From Hippasteria phrygiana (lineage: Eukaryota > Echinodermata > Asteroidea > Valvatida > Goniasteridae), in assembly GCA_037893225.1 (NCBI GenBank), contig JAZGUH010000374.1, positions 62,001 through 126,000 of the forward strand: DNA of 64,000 bases, given 5' to 3'. How positions within the stretch are numbered: the stretch's first letter is position 1; every line of letters begins with the position of its first letter. The notes below the pieces were generated by a model that worked only from the letters and a program-made list of their open reading frames with translations, did no database searches and was not told where the DNA came from. Below, one piece after another: positions 34,713 through 48,702 of the stretch. Both the position numbers and the translations under genes were made by a program.

Positions 34713-37700
34713 CTGTTTGAGGCGAGACAGAAAAAACATCTCTTTTAATAAGTGTGAAATTATGTCCACCAAAATGACATTCGAAGGTCTTCATTATTAC
34801 CCCTGAAAAGCAGGCCAAAAGATCATTTCTTCAGCTAAGCTCACCAGCGCCCAATTGCATGGAGCTGCTGATACGAAAAAAAATTGAGCAGGTTAATGTG
34901 CTAAGAAAATTGAGTTCTGGGAACTTACCACAAGCAGTACAAATTGCATGAAATTTTGCCTATTACATGAACTTACTTATGCTCAACTTATCATTCCTGT
35001 ATTTGACCCTCGTCAGTGAATAGAGTACGTCACCATGCAATATCTTAAACCAGATTAAGCGATCTACATGCCAAAATTTGCATGACTGGTATACTGACAA
35101 AGGAACTGTTTTAATTCATGATGTGTTAACAAAAAGAAACAATTTGAACAGTCCATGCTTAAGCACAAATGTATATTGCTTGTGACTGGTATTTAGCTGT
35201 TGTTTGCTTAGCATCACAAGCATATGGAGTTTTGGCTGGTAAACTTATTTAACTAAGCAAGGATTTGTGTGCAAATTTTGTGTGTGTGCTGATTCAGAAG
35301 CAGTTCTATGAAATTGGCCCGTGTTGTCACGCCAACTGACGTCACACTTCGGTATATCCGGCTGCAATGTAATATGTTAATCAAACCCAAACTTATCATT
35401 GGCCTTACAGATACCAATTCAGCTTCTACAGTGGAGGGCAGCAATTTCTGGCAAATTGTCTTGCTCGAGCACCAAACTTTATTATCACCCGGCGGGGTTG
35501 GAAATCCCAAGTTGCAGAACTACGAACACGATCACGCGTACAAACATGATCAGGCCTTGGAAAACTTCAACAATGATTTGTTTACATTCGTAATAATCTC
35601 AGAAATGATTTTTAAAAATATATTTGAAGTCTGTCTCCTATCGTTTCGTAAGCTTTTAAAAACAACACTTTTTTTAAAGGTTGCACTGTGAGCTTGAAAC
35701 ACGCAATTATCGTCGGGTTTGCGTCGCGATGACGGAACCTGGACTCCATTTCTGCTAGGAAAATAACCTGGCGATTTTCAGCATCACCGCCATCGCTGCG
35801 GCGCCACGGGACGGTAAGCAGAATCCAACATTGTTCTTTCCGCGGGGACGTTGTGGGTAATTTTACACGACGGTAATACTAAAAAAACAAGTGATCGTTG
35901 TGTGATGGTACACGTGCGGCCATGTCCTCAAACAGCCTGGATCGAGCTGACGGGTTTTTAAATTAAAAGTGATCTGAGTAAAGCCGCTGTACTGTAAGTT
36001 GAAACCAGAAGTTATCAGTCTGCTAATTACGGGTTTTATGTTTACACACAAACCAGCACAGCTTTGCGATCTTCCAACTCAATCTTATACTACAAAAACG
36101 CGGTGTTAAATTAACACCATGTTGTATCTACTATTGAACAATTCCTTATAGATTCATGGTGTTACCATAACACCATCGTTGTTGTAATGTATTAACCATT
36201 TTAACGGGTATTCACATGCCCTTTTCAACTCTTTCAATTTTGTTATCTTTTGTATAGATCGTATCAAATATCCACGTCATCAACAATAGGCTGCCACATT
36301 GTGCGACAGGCATATGATAATATCGACACGCATTATTGTAAGGGTAGTGGCCCACAACATGAATGCCATGACGTCATATTCGTCATACAGTGAGTGATTT
36401 CGACTCTTGCTGTCTGCATTAAAAATGGGTTGTACATGAACAGGAAAAATACAAACGTTCTGAAAACGAACCAAAATAGTACAAAATGGATACCACAAAA
36501 TTACAAATAAATATACCACAGATGCAAGAGCCTTGTGAATCGAAACTGATTACCGATGGTCCTAGCATTTAATTATGGAAACGAGGTTGAAAGTAGACAC
36601 TCCCTATGCCTTTCAGCATTCTCTTGACCTTGTCAATCAAGATGGCGCCGTTGAGGGAACCGTAACAAGAGTGGTTAATTTTTTCAGACACGCGTTAGAC
36701 AATCTGACACTGGGAGGTAAGTCAGCGCGTGTAAAGTGATTCTTGTGTACTTCAAAGGTAAGGACCTTCACAGCAATTATAGCCCTGATTTTAGCTGTAA
36801 GAGTGTCTCTGAATGGGTATCGGGATGTGTTAGCGACCTGATGATAGCCTTTGAATGGGGTTGGCAATAGGAAACACGCTTCATTCTCAAATAATAACTC
36901 AGGCAGCCTTGATACCGCGATACCAAGAAGCCAACGGTGCTCTGAATGTTGACGTCACTAGTCAACAGTGCCAAGTGATAATACTCTGAAACCAATTCAT
37001 ATTAGAACAAGTTTTAATTATCCACATTGATCAATAATGGTAATTAATAAACATACCGACGGAGGTATGTCGATGGCAACATCGATGGCAAAAACGTCCT
37101 TAAAAACCGGAATATAGATTTAATATAAGCTACTTGTGAAATGCCACTCAAACAAACTCTGACTTAGGTGAAATAATATTTCCGAATAAAATACCTGATC
37201 TGATTCTGAAAAATGTTAAAACTGAAACAAATGTATTTATTAATAACTATGTAATTCAATAACACTGACAAATCAGATTACAGTTGTGAATTAAATATGT
37301 CAAAATTCAGACAGGAAACGGTCTTCCACTTATTTTGAAAAACAAATCACAGTTTTCACAATAATTGAACTTGTTGCTTCTGGCTAGAAGCCATTCTGTT
37401 TTTCAGTGTTGGTTGTTTTTCAGAGGCTATCCGCGAGGCTGACACGGCTAAATCTTGTTCTTAAAATAAACAGGTGGCTCAACTGTCCAAACAGTTTTGG
37501 CATTTACTTATCCCAAGAACAAATATTTCACATTGTAACCATACCCAAAACTAATCATGGGTGAATGTTGTATTACAACTTGAAAATGCATACGGATAGC
37601 AATTAGCCGACATGTGAATTGACAAAGACAATCGTACTGACAACTGATTCAATATTGACTTTCAATATTTCGAATCTTAAGTATCGAATTATCAGGTAGG

Positions 37701-40700
37701 CATGCATTCAACCTTTGATCTAGCGTTAAGAAAATGAAGTTTCAACAATGACGATTTTATGCAACGCACATGTTGGAAACAAATTCTACATCATACTAAA
37801 CATTATCCCTTTGAATTTTAACGCAGAATTTGTACGCAAGACATGAAACAAAATTACGACAGAAACAAAGACAGGTAATCTGTGCGAGAATTTTTGAACG
37901 ATACAAAAATGTTAAATCTGACGCATCGACTTTCCGGTAATTTGCCAACGCGATACAAAATATTCGACAGAGGACCGGTAAACGGTGCGATAGCAAATCA
38001 AATTTACAGACTGGTGTATTTATATAGTGGTAGTCAGGGAGTCGTTCAATAAGTGCTGCGAGGAAAACTGATAACAGGTAGCCAATCCAAACAGGCCCTT
38101 CCGGAAGGGCGCCCCCATAATTGATAGCGAGGCTGTTTCTGTAATCGATCTTCGCGCCACGACAGATTTGGATCATCACCGGAAGTGAGCGTCCAGTAGA
38201 CAGCAATGTGATATCACACGACAAGATAAAAATATACTTCGCCTGTTTATCCAACCTCATAGAGGGCTTCCTTAATTTCAAAGAAAACCGCAAGTTTACC
38301 CCAAAGCTTACGAAAATCCAGATCACACGGGTTCCCTAATCGTTGTTTTAAAGATCATATTCGATTTGAATTAAAGTACAACGCCCATGTTGTTTTAACG
38401 CTGGTCATTCGGTATTTTCAATATGACATGAGTTTTAAGTATCAATCTTGAAAACAATAAAATTAAAGAATAAAACATTATTATACAAAATGAACCAACC
38501 TCTCAAACTACTATAGTCTGAGTAATAATTTTTGTTATTACATTTTCAAATTTTTTTTTTAATTTATTATCAGGGCCGTGAAAGGCTAAATGTTTTTTTT
38601 ACACGATCGCCGTTATATTCTTATGTTAACTGTAGATATTTCCCAAATATTCTAGCTATTGTTTATTCAATATTTTGAACGAATTAAAAATTACTATATA
38701 TAACACGTTTATATTTAACTGTCGTTTTTCATAAATACTTTTCTATTGTTAGGTTACTCGTGGTTTTGCATGCATGTCTTATTTGGGGCAAAATTTGAGG
38801 CTACATTGCCTGATATCGACTTTTAGCCAAGACTTTTTATTTTTACGGAAAAGTAACCACATTTTGATCTTATATCTTTAAAAAGGCAAATATGAAAATC
38901 AACAGTTAAATATGAACGTGTCATATATATAATTTTATTATGATAGACATCTTATATTAGCTACATTTAGTGGCTATATATCTGCGTATAATATCGATAT
39001 GAAACATCTTCTACATCAAAAATATCCCAGAATCCTTCTGTACCCTTTTTAATAGTTACCTTACATATACAATCTTCACGCAAACCAAACTCGATATGTA
39101 TTTTTTAAATAATATGTAATTTTTCAACAATACAAGCAGGAATATATATTAAACCATTTTAAATTATTTAAGTATTCAGCATGTTTCAGAACCACTTACA
39201 GCATTTTTCCTATTTTATTTCTGTAAACCTTTAATCTGAGACTTGTATAAATCTCCCACAGCCAGCGCAGGCAAAGGTCACGTGTAGTTCCAAAGGACAA
39301 CCCTGTCGATGTTCCTCTTCTATTTTAATTAGTTTGCTGCGATGTTTGGACGGGTCATTACTCACTCAGTTAATCCATTTACGCTACATGAATCACGGTC
39401 CCACAGCACGCGGCCGAATAGCGATTTCTCCAAAGCGCTTCCCAAGTGGCTAGTTACGGTAATGTGAACTAGTATTATAAAAATTTAGCAATTTCGCTGT
39501 CTCAGTTTTCGGTAAACAGGGGCAATTCAGGGTTATTTGTGTTAATTACAGAGGAACATCCTTTTCAGCACTTTCATAATTATTAACCCCAAAATGTCTG
39601 GTGTCAATTTCGTCTTATTAGTCTAATGGGCTATCATAATTATAGTACAGGGTATAGGTGACACATTAAGATATGGACGATCTTTAAAAGAAATTAACTA
39701 GAAGTTCACGCTTCCACGTGACATATTTTTCCTTAATTACTAATCTCTATCCTCATCTTATCCATGAAAGGCTCGCCATTGTTGTACGGTGAGGGCCTAT
39801 TGCATGAAGGAAATATGGACGGCGAAAAAGACAAACAGCGACTTGTTGAAATCTAGTGAGTGCCGCACTGCCGCTTGTGTTTATGTTTTGTGTGTGGTTA
39901 CCTTGTCAAGTCAACATCGTACTAGGCATGGTGTTATGTCACTATGTTTATACCATGTAGCCTACGAATAAACTGAGGAGTAGAACTTAAAGGTTAGACG
40001 CAAGGGAATAACATCTAGACGGAATAGTACAGTCGACCTAAAGGTTGGGGAAAGGAAAACAGGAACACTAAAAGTACAATTTGTTTCCCCTTTTTTATTC
40101 AGTTGAGCAATTTGACGGCCTTCTGGGGAAAAAGTTATTCAATTAATTGGCAAGTAGTATCGATTCTGTCATTGCTTATCCTATCGATTGGAGCTGAGTG
40201 GCAACATGCTGTGCAATCGAGTCCAGCCATTACGCCATCACTCCGCGTGCTCGCTCAGCGCTGGCTGAAATTATTCGGTTTCGATTTTATCGATTCCAGA
40301 GTCACCATGCTTGGGTTTACTTTCCGCCCCAAGAGCCTCATGTGCCAGACAAGTTTGTAAAAAAAATCAGTTGAAAATAGGGGGTGGGGGACAAGATCTT
40401 ATGGAAAATGGGCTGAGACCGAAAAGGACTACTCAAAGAAATAAAATAGTCTTCCAAAGTATGAAGAGTTTGACTTTTTCGATCCCTGATTGTAAATTAT
40501 TCTCGGTGGCTCATCAAAAGAGTCCACCAAGAACACGATATTGTCCAGTATTTCTGAAAATGTTTACTGTATTTCAACCTACTAATAAGAATTGAACAGA
40601 AAACCTAAAATTGTGTTAAATATTGTCTTCATAATGAGCCTCAATCAAACGTGCAAGTTGGCTTCAGAAATCAAGGAGATGGTGAGGGAATTCAGGTCGT

Positions 40701-43700
40701 CTTTGAACACTGTAATCTTTGATATGACTACTAGCTCCTAGAACTTATGCGAGCTAACAATCTGGAACAAGTGTTCTGATGAAAACCTTTTGAAAATATT
40801 ACAAATAGACAGGGGCGTAGCTAAGGGGTGGGGGGGCGTGGGGGGACTCTGCACATTGCTATTTGGCAAAGACACAATAATGAGTCCGTAGCTATACTAG
40901 TCAGTGTTTGGTATCCAGACCGTTCAAATGAGCAGTAATTTAAAATAGCCAAACTTGAATGCTCTATTCTGATTTTAGTCTGGCGCCATTACGGTGCCTT
41001 ATACAAGACGAATCTTACATGAGTCAAGCATGCAGGGTAATTTATACATACTTGACTCAGCGTTATGTTACTTGTGAGTACAAAGGTTGAATTATCGAAC
41101 GTTGGAATTGTAAACACGTTATAGACGCTCTTAAAATGACACATTATTTACACTTTTTTTTATATTTTCTTTGATTTCAGGACTTTGGCATATAAAGTTG
41201 ATCAATTTCAATATCTTTTCACTTTTAAAATTTTGTTCTACACGATCTTTTCAAAGGCTAAGATTAACATCGTTTTGAATGTTTATTAACGCACGTCTAT
41301 AATTCAATTAAAATATCTTTGAAGTCAGATTTGATCTCACTGCATAATTTGAAGCACTTTCAAACAGAGGTAAATTAACAAAACACGATATGTTTTGTGT
41401 GCCAAAGGTGCCTGCTCGATTGTTAGGCTTGTCTTTCAGTCTCGTTTGGTACAACTGTTCGTCACCGTGTCTTTTATTAGAGCACCGTGCGTGCCTTATT
41501 GCCACTGGGGGAGCTACGCCTTTTATCCCCCATCTCCCCTGAGTCAGAAGCCTGGTCTCCGGACTCGGAGACGGAACATTCTTGATCATTTTCCCGGTTC
41601 GTGGCACATTTACAGTTCCTGTTATTACGCTGGACTCCAGTGCGTAATTCTATAGGAATGACTCCGTAATCAACGTTGATGGGCCCTCCTTTAAGAATAA
41701 TTTCGACGTCTGAAAACTGTGTTCTTGAAATCAATTTTGCGATGTGAGAACGGTCCAACCTATACAGCCTACAGGACGGTAGAAATATAAGTTCCTTAAA
41801 ATGATGTGACTTGCAACATTTTTCAGAATGAGCCTAAACGTCAAAACTGCTATAGTTGGAATAAAACGATTAATTGTTTTTTCTCAAACAAAATACGACG
41901 GCAGTAATGGTGCAACATGAAGCTGTAGTATATTTCTCTAGGCGTTATCCTTTTAAAAGTTTGAAAACAACATATTCAACTCTAAAACACAACTTTCAAT
42001 CAATCTAGGATTGTAACCTAATACTTTGTTTTGATTCAATACCTTTGATATAGTCTTTAAAATGGATCTCGACGAATTTCTTACTTCGGTCAATTCATTT
42101 AGTGTAACCATGTTTTCACAGTCATACATTGTATTTAATTAACCCATCATTAATATTCTGAATGCGGCTATATGCAAATGTTAATTCCATACTTGAATTT
42201 TTGTTGGCGTCATTTAATAATAACCTTTTCCATTTTAAAATTAATGTATGCGTCTGGCATCATGTCATAATCATAGGGCTTGACCGTCATTTCAAACTGT
42301 TTGCGCCATTTAATAATAACCACTTAGTTTTTTAATGAATATTTAATCAATTCATCATTTAACCATAATCTATTTGTACGTCTGGCATCGTGTTATGCAG
42401 GGCAGGACCGTCATTTCAAAATGTAAACTTTTACTCATGCATGCGAAGCAGCGCATAGGTCCCATGTTAGGGCTATATATATACACATACACCGTCCATG
42501 ACGGCAAAAACATAGTTCACAAACTCTGGGAAAAGGGCAAGTGGGTTGTCAAGGGCCACTCGAGTTCAATACAACACTTAATATACAGACTCGACCAAAC
42601 CCAGAAGGAATTTCATGAATGCTATTCTCACTGTCTTGTCAAGGATGTCGCAAATACTGCCAGTGGATGATGTTGTCATTACCTTTCCAGGGGCGGGGCC
42701 GTGATTGATGGAGAAGGAAAGGGGTGTAATGAAATATTTAGAAGAGGTAGTATGGGTGTATATTACACTTTAAAACCCTATGTCAGTGTTAAACATCACA
42801 CGTGGTCAAACAGGCCTGTAACAATGCTTCTACTTCAAAACTGTTAAAGATAAAATTTGGGTCATTTGAATGAAAGCGCATAGAAGTGGACAGCTTGAGC
42901 CTTGTAACAATTTTGCGCACATCATGCCCTATGGGCCAACCTCACGTGATGCTCTAAATGCACAAGACTGAATTGCTAATGTGCGAACAAAGACAACAAA
43001 CAGTCGTAGGCAGAAAATCACGGTAACAATTTAAACCTATTAATGAAATCAACCATATTCCATTATATGTTCTAACGAGCATTCTGCCAGTATAAACAAG
43101 GACAGCTACAGTGCTAGGATGCACCAAACCAAGAACTTTCCCCAAATTAGGTTTAGCTTAGTGAAACACAATATAGCCGCACAAATAAAGAAACAACGTT
43201 TATTATAATTGCTCCGCAGTTCAACAAAACTCTTCAAGAAAAACCATTCACTTCGCACCTGTACTTACAGATGACATATTTTTTTATTTTGCCAAATAAT
43301 ATCTACACTTTTACTATACAGCTTTCTTTTCATGGTTTTAAACACGTTGCTATCTAGAATAACAAAAAGTAGTGAAATTATTGCATTTTGTTGGCAAGTT
43401 ACGGAAAACCTTCAATGCACGTATTAGACGACTTGAAAAGAAGTTTTTTAACACAGCGGTAGTATCCCAGGTTTCAATAATATTATCTTATGTTACTAAT
43501 ATGTTATCCCAACCAACCACAGACTCGATCCAGTCTCGATCGAGAAGCCCTGTACCCTATTTACTACGCCCAACAGCATAAACGAACCAGAAACTCTCCA
43601 TGTAGGTAGCGTCTGCTTCCGGTTCCAAAATACGTGGGGCCCTGTGGACAGCGCGTGAAGCAACACGCGAGAGTGCTCCATTCGTTTGCCCTGCACTTCC

Positions 43701-45884
43701 CAGTTCAAATGACGTCACACTTTATACGAGGAGGAAAGTGATCGATTTACTGTCATGATGGACTCAAATATTCCCTTTCGAGTAACCTTCACGATTTGAA
43801 AGATGGGTTCCTCAAACCACGTTGCGAACAAGTTTGGCAATATTCATTGAGATTCTAAGCTTTGACTTGAAAGTTGTTGGAAAACATTCTCTATTTTTTG
43901 CCTTTTGAATAGCAAATCATGTTGTATCAAAAATACTCAAACTTTTGTAGAATTGTCGCTGAACTTTGGCGCCTAAAGCTACCAGATGAGAATTGCTGCT
44001 GCTTGTTTCTCGTGGAATTGTAACGCACATGACGGAAATTGCTTCCAATCATTAAAAGTTCGCACCGTCAGTTTCGCACTTTCTTACTTTAAAAAATCAT
44101 CAAAATTCACCTTTTTCGTTCTTCTATTGCTATCTACAAATGGGGGATGAATGGTAGTTCGGCCCCTCCTTAAAAATTTATTAAACAGAAAGATATGTAG
44201 ATCCTACAGCAACCTAAACATTTTCTAATGCGGGCTTACACTGATAAATCTTTATGTAGCGAACAAAATAGTTACTTTTCAAAAAACACACTGTACAAAG
44301 AAAAACAAATCGAATATTTAAGTACTTAATTTTTAAGATGATTCGAAAGTTAATATCCTAATACCTCCTGGCGGTGACTGACTTTAAATTTGTTTTCATT
44401 ATTTATATTTGTATTTCTAGATTGATTGTTAATATAGTTTGTCAACAGATTTTATATTTCGCCAACTACAGACCGTAGCTTTGAAGGTCAAAAATGAAGA
44501 AAATAAATTAATTAAAGACAATCTAAATCATGGAAAAGACATATCTCTCTTGTAGGTAAAAATAAGATTTCAGTTTAAAAAGTATTATCTACATCTAACA
44601 CTTTCTTTAATATGCTATTTACATGACAAATTTCAACGTTGGAATAATATAATTCTGACAAAAGTTAATTATGTTGTCTAACCTACGTTTTATTGCTATC
44701 GGGAAAGACAGGTATAGAGCTCAAAATAAAAAAACCTCCAATACATCTTTCTTTCATTACAGCAGATTACGTCCAACCTTGACGATGAAAAAAATAACAT
44801 TTTGATGTTCACGTAGTTAAAATGTCAATATCAACAACAAAGCCGAATGCCGAAACTACACATGCGTTTACAATCCGATTAAATTTAAGAGCTACTTGGA
44901 AACCGCGCGCTGTTTGGACTGAAGCCTTTACTGTTTTCAGCTGAAGAGGCCGCATATAGAGAGCGGCGTGTAATACAGGGGATTAGTATCGCCCCCAGGA
45001 GGGCTATCGTTTTGTGCGCGGTCTCCAGAGAACAATGGTAAATTGGCTGCATTCAAAGAGCTCAGGGCATTGGGTATTATCATATTCGACTTTTTTTTTC
45101 TTATTTGCTTTGACCTGAAAAGTAAAGAACCCCATACACTATTATGAATATGCTCTCCATGCTATAAGGCTGCTGTTTCTGATCCTGATTCAGTCACTGG
45201 TGAAATGTCTTTACAGAAACATGCAAAGTCGATGTAATTCCATTTTAATTAATGAAGGCAGCTAGTTTGGGTATAAAACACTTTCTCCTCAGGTTAATTA
45301 TACGAGGCTGTGTTAACCACTATATTTGGTATTTATTGCAATCTTAACCTTCCAAATTTGGACAAAAAGTTAACCTTGGAATTGGAATTTGATGTTTGTG
45401 TTATTGTTGTATAGGAATTTCTAATATTATCATGACACTAATATTTTAAGCAATCTACGAGCAAGCAGTACGAAGCTTATGTCTGGTATACTCTCCAATT
45501 TGCTACGAGCATTTCATTGGTTATTACCTCTAGTTGGAACCCGCTAGATATAAGATGCTGTTCAGTTTATACAGCGCCACTATGGCGCAGTAACCTTTGA
45601 TTAAGTAGAATCTAAATTAGTAATTATCTGCTTGTCTCAAATTTAATTAGCAAACAAGAGCTATGGCGACGTGTATTTCATTAGTACATACTCTGAATAT
45701 ACAAAATTTAAAAAAGGCCAACTTATGATAAAACAAACGCTCCAAAAAGTCATATTCCATGCGCAAGAGTTCGAAACTCTGGTATTTCAGGCACTGGAGA
45801 TGAAATTTGTGAATAATCTCAGTCCAGATTTCAGTATCGTCTGGCGCGTGGGATTGGGTTTGTTTTAGAATAGAGTTTCTCCTT
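34713..45884. other. Region between VAChT and the first ChAT coding exon
   Basis: 11 kb without a recognised gene. If the locus follows the known plan, this is part of the first ChAT intron. It holds a degenerate MITE (36087-36190), an ETS-type palindrome near 38095, and GC-richer patches at about 35700-35870, 39290-39470 and 44900-45020 that could be regulatory. The VAChT 3' UTR should lie at the right end; a minus-strand AATAAA is at 45332-45337. Longest open frame: 176 codons at 37796-38326, unrecognised. Confidence 0.55.
36087..36190. repeat. Degenerate MITE (family B, GTGTTAAATTAACAC interior)
   Basis: TACAAAAACGCGGTGTTAAA with TTAACACCATG is mirrored by CATGGTGTTACCATAACACC. The interior resembles the better preserved copy at 48590-48702. 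Confidence 0.65.
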
Positions 45885-47570
45885 TTAATCGTCCTGTTCA
45901 GACAAAGAACCATAGCCTTGTTGCTGAGTGACCATTCTTCGTACATGGTCTTCGGGTTTTGTTGTGCTGCCAACAGGAGCACCCATTCCGAAGGAGCGAC
46001 TGTCTGTAGAGCTGGCGTCATCACTATCGGCTAGATTCCCATTGGGTATGTTACCATTCACCTTGTGCATCCTGAAGGCATTGTGGTTGACGTAATAACG
46101 GTCGCCTTCCTTAGCTTCTCGTTTAGCTTCAGCCTTCACGGCATCATAGAGTCCCGTGGCTGGTTCGTCAGTCAGGAGTACGGTGTCTTCAAACTGCATC
46201 GGCTTTAGATCGTAGACCTTCCGTAAAATGATCAAGACAGGCGCGTAGGCTATGTTCAGGAAGCCTATGATCACGTTCAGGTTGGTAAAGCCGAGGTTTT
46301 GGACGATCTGACCGGCCAGGATCGGGCCAATGGCGTAGGCTAGGCAGTATGAAATATCAGCAATCGCGTACACGCTCCCGTAGACAGACACGTGGCGCAC
46401 GTCCACTAGGAAGCCAAGGGTTGGTAAGAGGGATGTGTCTACAAGCGCGATGCCGTAACAAATGCCGCATAGGGGAAGGGTGAGCACACCAAATGTCTGA
46501 CAGGCTGGGACGATGAAAGTACAGATACCAATGATGACCAGGCCGATAGCAGCGTACAGCCACTGGTAGTGGGGGTAACGCGCGGCTAGCTTGACCGTCA
46601 TTATGACACCAATCACGTGGGGGACGAAGGCAGGCAGCCAGATGATTCCAGTCTGCCAGCTGACAGCCGCCATTGTGTCCTCCATCCAGATAGCTATCGT
46701 AGGCTCCAGGAAGGCCAAGGATACGTTGGACATACTGAGTGCTCCAGCAACCACAGCGATGTAGGGATCTATGATCAGCTTATATATGGGGGTTCCACTG
46801 GGCATCTGCCACCGTCTCTCACTGTAAGGTTTGATGACAAACAGCAACAGTAAACCATCTAGGACTGCGATCAAGGCCAGCGTGATGAACGGCATTTTTT
46901 TGCCGACAAATTCATACAAAACTCCGCCGAAGGGAGGTGCGGCCAGGCAGCCGAAGGAAATAAACGCCAGAGCGATGCCCAGAGCTCTACTACGCTCGCT
47001 TTCGACTTGGAAGCGGTCGGCGATCATCGCCAACCCAGAGGTGTCGGCAAAGGCGGAGCCAACCCCCTGCATGCTCCTCGCAAAGAACAAAACTCCGTAA
47101 GATTGGCCGAAGGCGAAGATTGTGGTTGCAATGAACAGAATGCTCAGCCCTATGACCATCGGGATGTCATAGCCGATCTTATCAATGATGGTCCCAGAGA
47201 ATGGGTTGATCAGCAACTGCACAACAGCCTTGGATGCAAAGAGGATGCCTATATAGAAGTCTTCGTGACTATCCCTACTTGAAGATGTTGAATTCGTCTC
47301 ACAGTTGGTTGTGTTGCTCACATTAATACAGGGTTGAGAAGTCGGAACTGTGTCATTCCATGCTCCGATGGATCGCAGATAGTCGGGGATAACGGGAACA
47401 ATCACCATGTATAACATGTTGTCTAGTAGCAAAGCAACACAGACGATGATCAGAATGAAGCGTCGTTGCGTCACAGGGTTCTTAATGCGCGACTTGGCTG
47501 TCCCTATGAACTCGGACATAGCAGCCTTAGCATTCTCTATCCTCTCCTTGGCAGCCTCTGCTGTCTCCAT
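45885..47570 (-). CDS. SLC18A3: Vesicular acetylcholine transporter (VAChT), single exon
   Basis: It exchanges cytosolic acetylcholine for two vesicular protons in synaptic vesicles (major facilitator superfamily, SLC18). The first in-frame ATG (47570; [10 protein letters not shown]) gives 561 residues; the frame stays open upstream but has no ATG. Twelve membrane segments are expected. Key residues: Asp50 in [13 protein letters not shown] (TM1), Lys114 (FASK, TM2), Asp176 ([10 protein letters not shown]4), His318 (LPAFVPHV), Asp378 (ALVDT) and Asp405 (AIADISY), the last two being functionally important acidic residues of TM10-TM11. [20 protein letters not shown] is a VAChT signature and argues against VMAT. 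The first luminal loop has sequons NVS, NTT and NST. The cytosolic tail has EDTVLL, an acidic-dileucine sorting motif, and GLYDAV as in vertebrates. No introns, as is usual for VAChT. A candidate AATAAA is at 45332-45337. Confidence 0.97.
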   Translation of the reverse strand: METAEAAKERIENAKAAMSEFIGTAKSRIKNPVTQRRFILIIVCVALLLDNMLYMVIVPVIPDYLRSIGAWNDTVPTSQPCINVSNTTNCETNSTSSSRDSHEDFYIGILFASKAVVQLLINPFSGTIIDKIGYDIPMVIGLSILFIATTIFAFGQSYGVLFFARSMQGVGSAFADTSGLAMIADRFQVESERSRALGIALAFISFGCLAAPPFGGVLYEFVGKKMPFITLALIAVLDGLLLLFVIKPYSERRWQMPSGTPIYKLIIDPYIAVVAGALSMSNVSLAFLEPTIAIWMEDTMAAVSWQTGIIWLPAFVPHVIGVIMTVKLAARYPHYQWLYAAIGLVIIGICTFIVPACQTFGVLTLPLCGICYGIALVDTSLLPTLGFLVDVRHVSVYGSVYAIADISYCLAYAIGPILAGQIVQNLGFTNLNVIIGFLNIAYAPVLIILRKVYDLKPMQFEDTVLLTDEPATGLYDAVKAEAKREAKEGDRYYVNHNAFRMHKVNGNIPNGNLADSDDASSTDSRSFGMGAPVGSTTKPEDHVRRMVTQQQGYGSLSEQDD

Positions 47571-48589
47571 TGCTTGATTTGGTAGAGGAGTCTTCCAGCC
47601 AACAGATTGAGCTGATTTGAGGAAGTTCACGATTTTAGGAAGTTCACGTTCTTTAAGTGTGAGGATTAAACACTAGCGTTTTCTCCTTTTTTATGAAACC
47701 GATGTCGCTTTTCATTTGTTACTGAGACACTTTGCTGTATTGCATTGATCCATATGAGTTGTCAAAACAGTCGTTGAGTGCACGTGGAAGAGCATTCACA
47801 GAAGCAGTCAGATCTGAAATCCGGGATACCACGAGATCTCGCGGGATTTATTGAGCACACTGCTAATCACTGACATAAATCTTGCCGGGCACCAGGCATT
47901 GGATATTTTGCACCTGCAAGGACACAGAAGGAGAAAGTTTCTCGATTAAAACTTGTTTACGTTGAGAAAAATTCGTTTTGCATGCAAAATATCCACTGCC
48001 GACACCTCAGCAAGTTCATCAGACACGCATACCTCTGTATGGAAGTGAACGAAAAAGACTACAGATTACCACGTTCATCAAACATACATCTCGTCTGTCA
48101 TCTTAATCTTTTGTTACCCGAAAAAGTCCCCATTCAAGAACTAGTTCGTGTGTTCGACGAGATAATGCTGACTTTCCATGAAATCTGTTTAAACGTCATC
48201 AAAGCATTCAGCCATCAAGTACCGTACGTAGGCTTCATATTCATGTTTAACTACAGTTCGTCTTAAAAACAAAAACAAAAACAAATGGAGCCATTTCATT
48301 TTAAAAAAACATAGTCAGTTTGAAATCGGATCAATTTTAAAGTCGGGGCTAGCTATAGTCCCAACGACGCACATCACCTGAATTTTGAATGAGAATCAGG
48401 TTATCAGACCGAAGGACTAAAGATGATATCGGGCAATTTTGCTACGCTTGAGCAATTTAGTATGATCACGAACTCGCTTTGCAAGTACAACCTACTCTTT
48501 GAAGCAAAACAAAACCTGTGCGTGGGTAGAATTAGAAACAACACACCGAACCTGTTGGCAACATCTTTCTACTTCTAGGATCACTCTGT

Positions 48590-48702
48590 TACACTGCAAA
48601 AACTGTGGTGTTAAATTAACACCGTGTGGTGTTTATATTGAACCATTCGCCCAATATAAACACCACGTGGTGTCAATTTAACACCACAGTTTTTGCAGTG
48701 TA
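48590..48702. repeat. 113-bp palindromic MITE (family B)
   Basis: The whole element is a near-perfect hairpin. TACACTGCAAAAACTGTGGT at the left is mirrored by ACCACAGTTTTTGCAGTGTA at the right; the interior GGTGTTAAATTAACACC is also self-complementary. The loop is about 12 bp. Confidence 0.88.

Noticed and set aside
37796..38326. 176-codon minus-strand frame between VAChT and ChAT
   Set aside because: No recognisable domain, composition like AT-rich noncoding DNA, and no supporting splice or start context. It remains possible but unsupported.
46617..47282. Plus-strand frames opposite VAChT
   Set aside because: Antisense shadows of the VAChT coding sequence.
45885..47630. A longer VAChT of 581 codons starting at 47630
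   Set aside because: That start is GTG. The first in-frame ATG is at 47570, and a eukaryotic gene is expected to use it.
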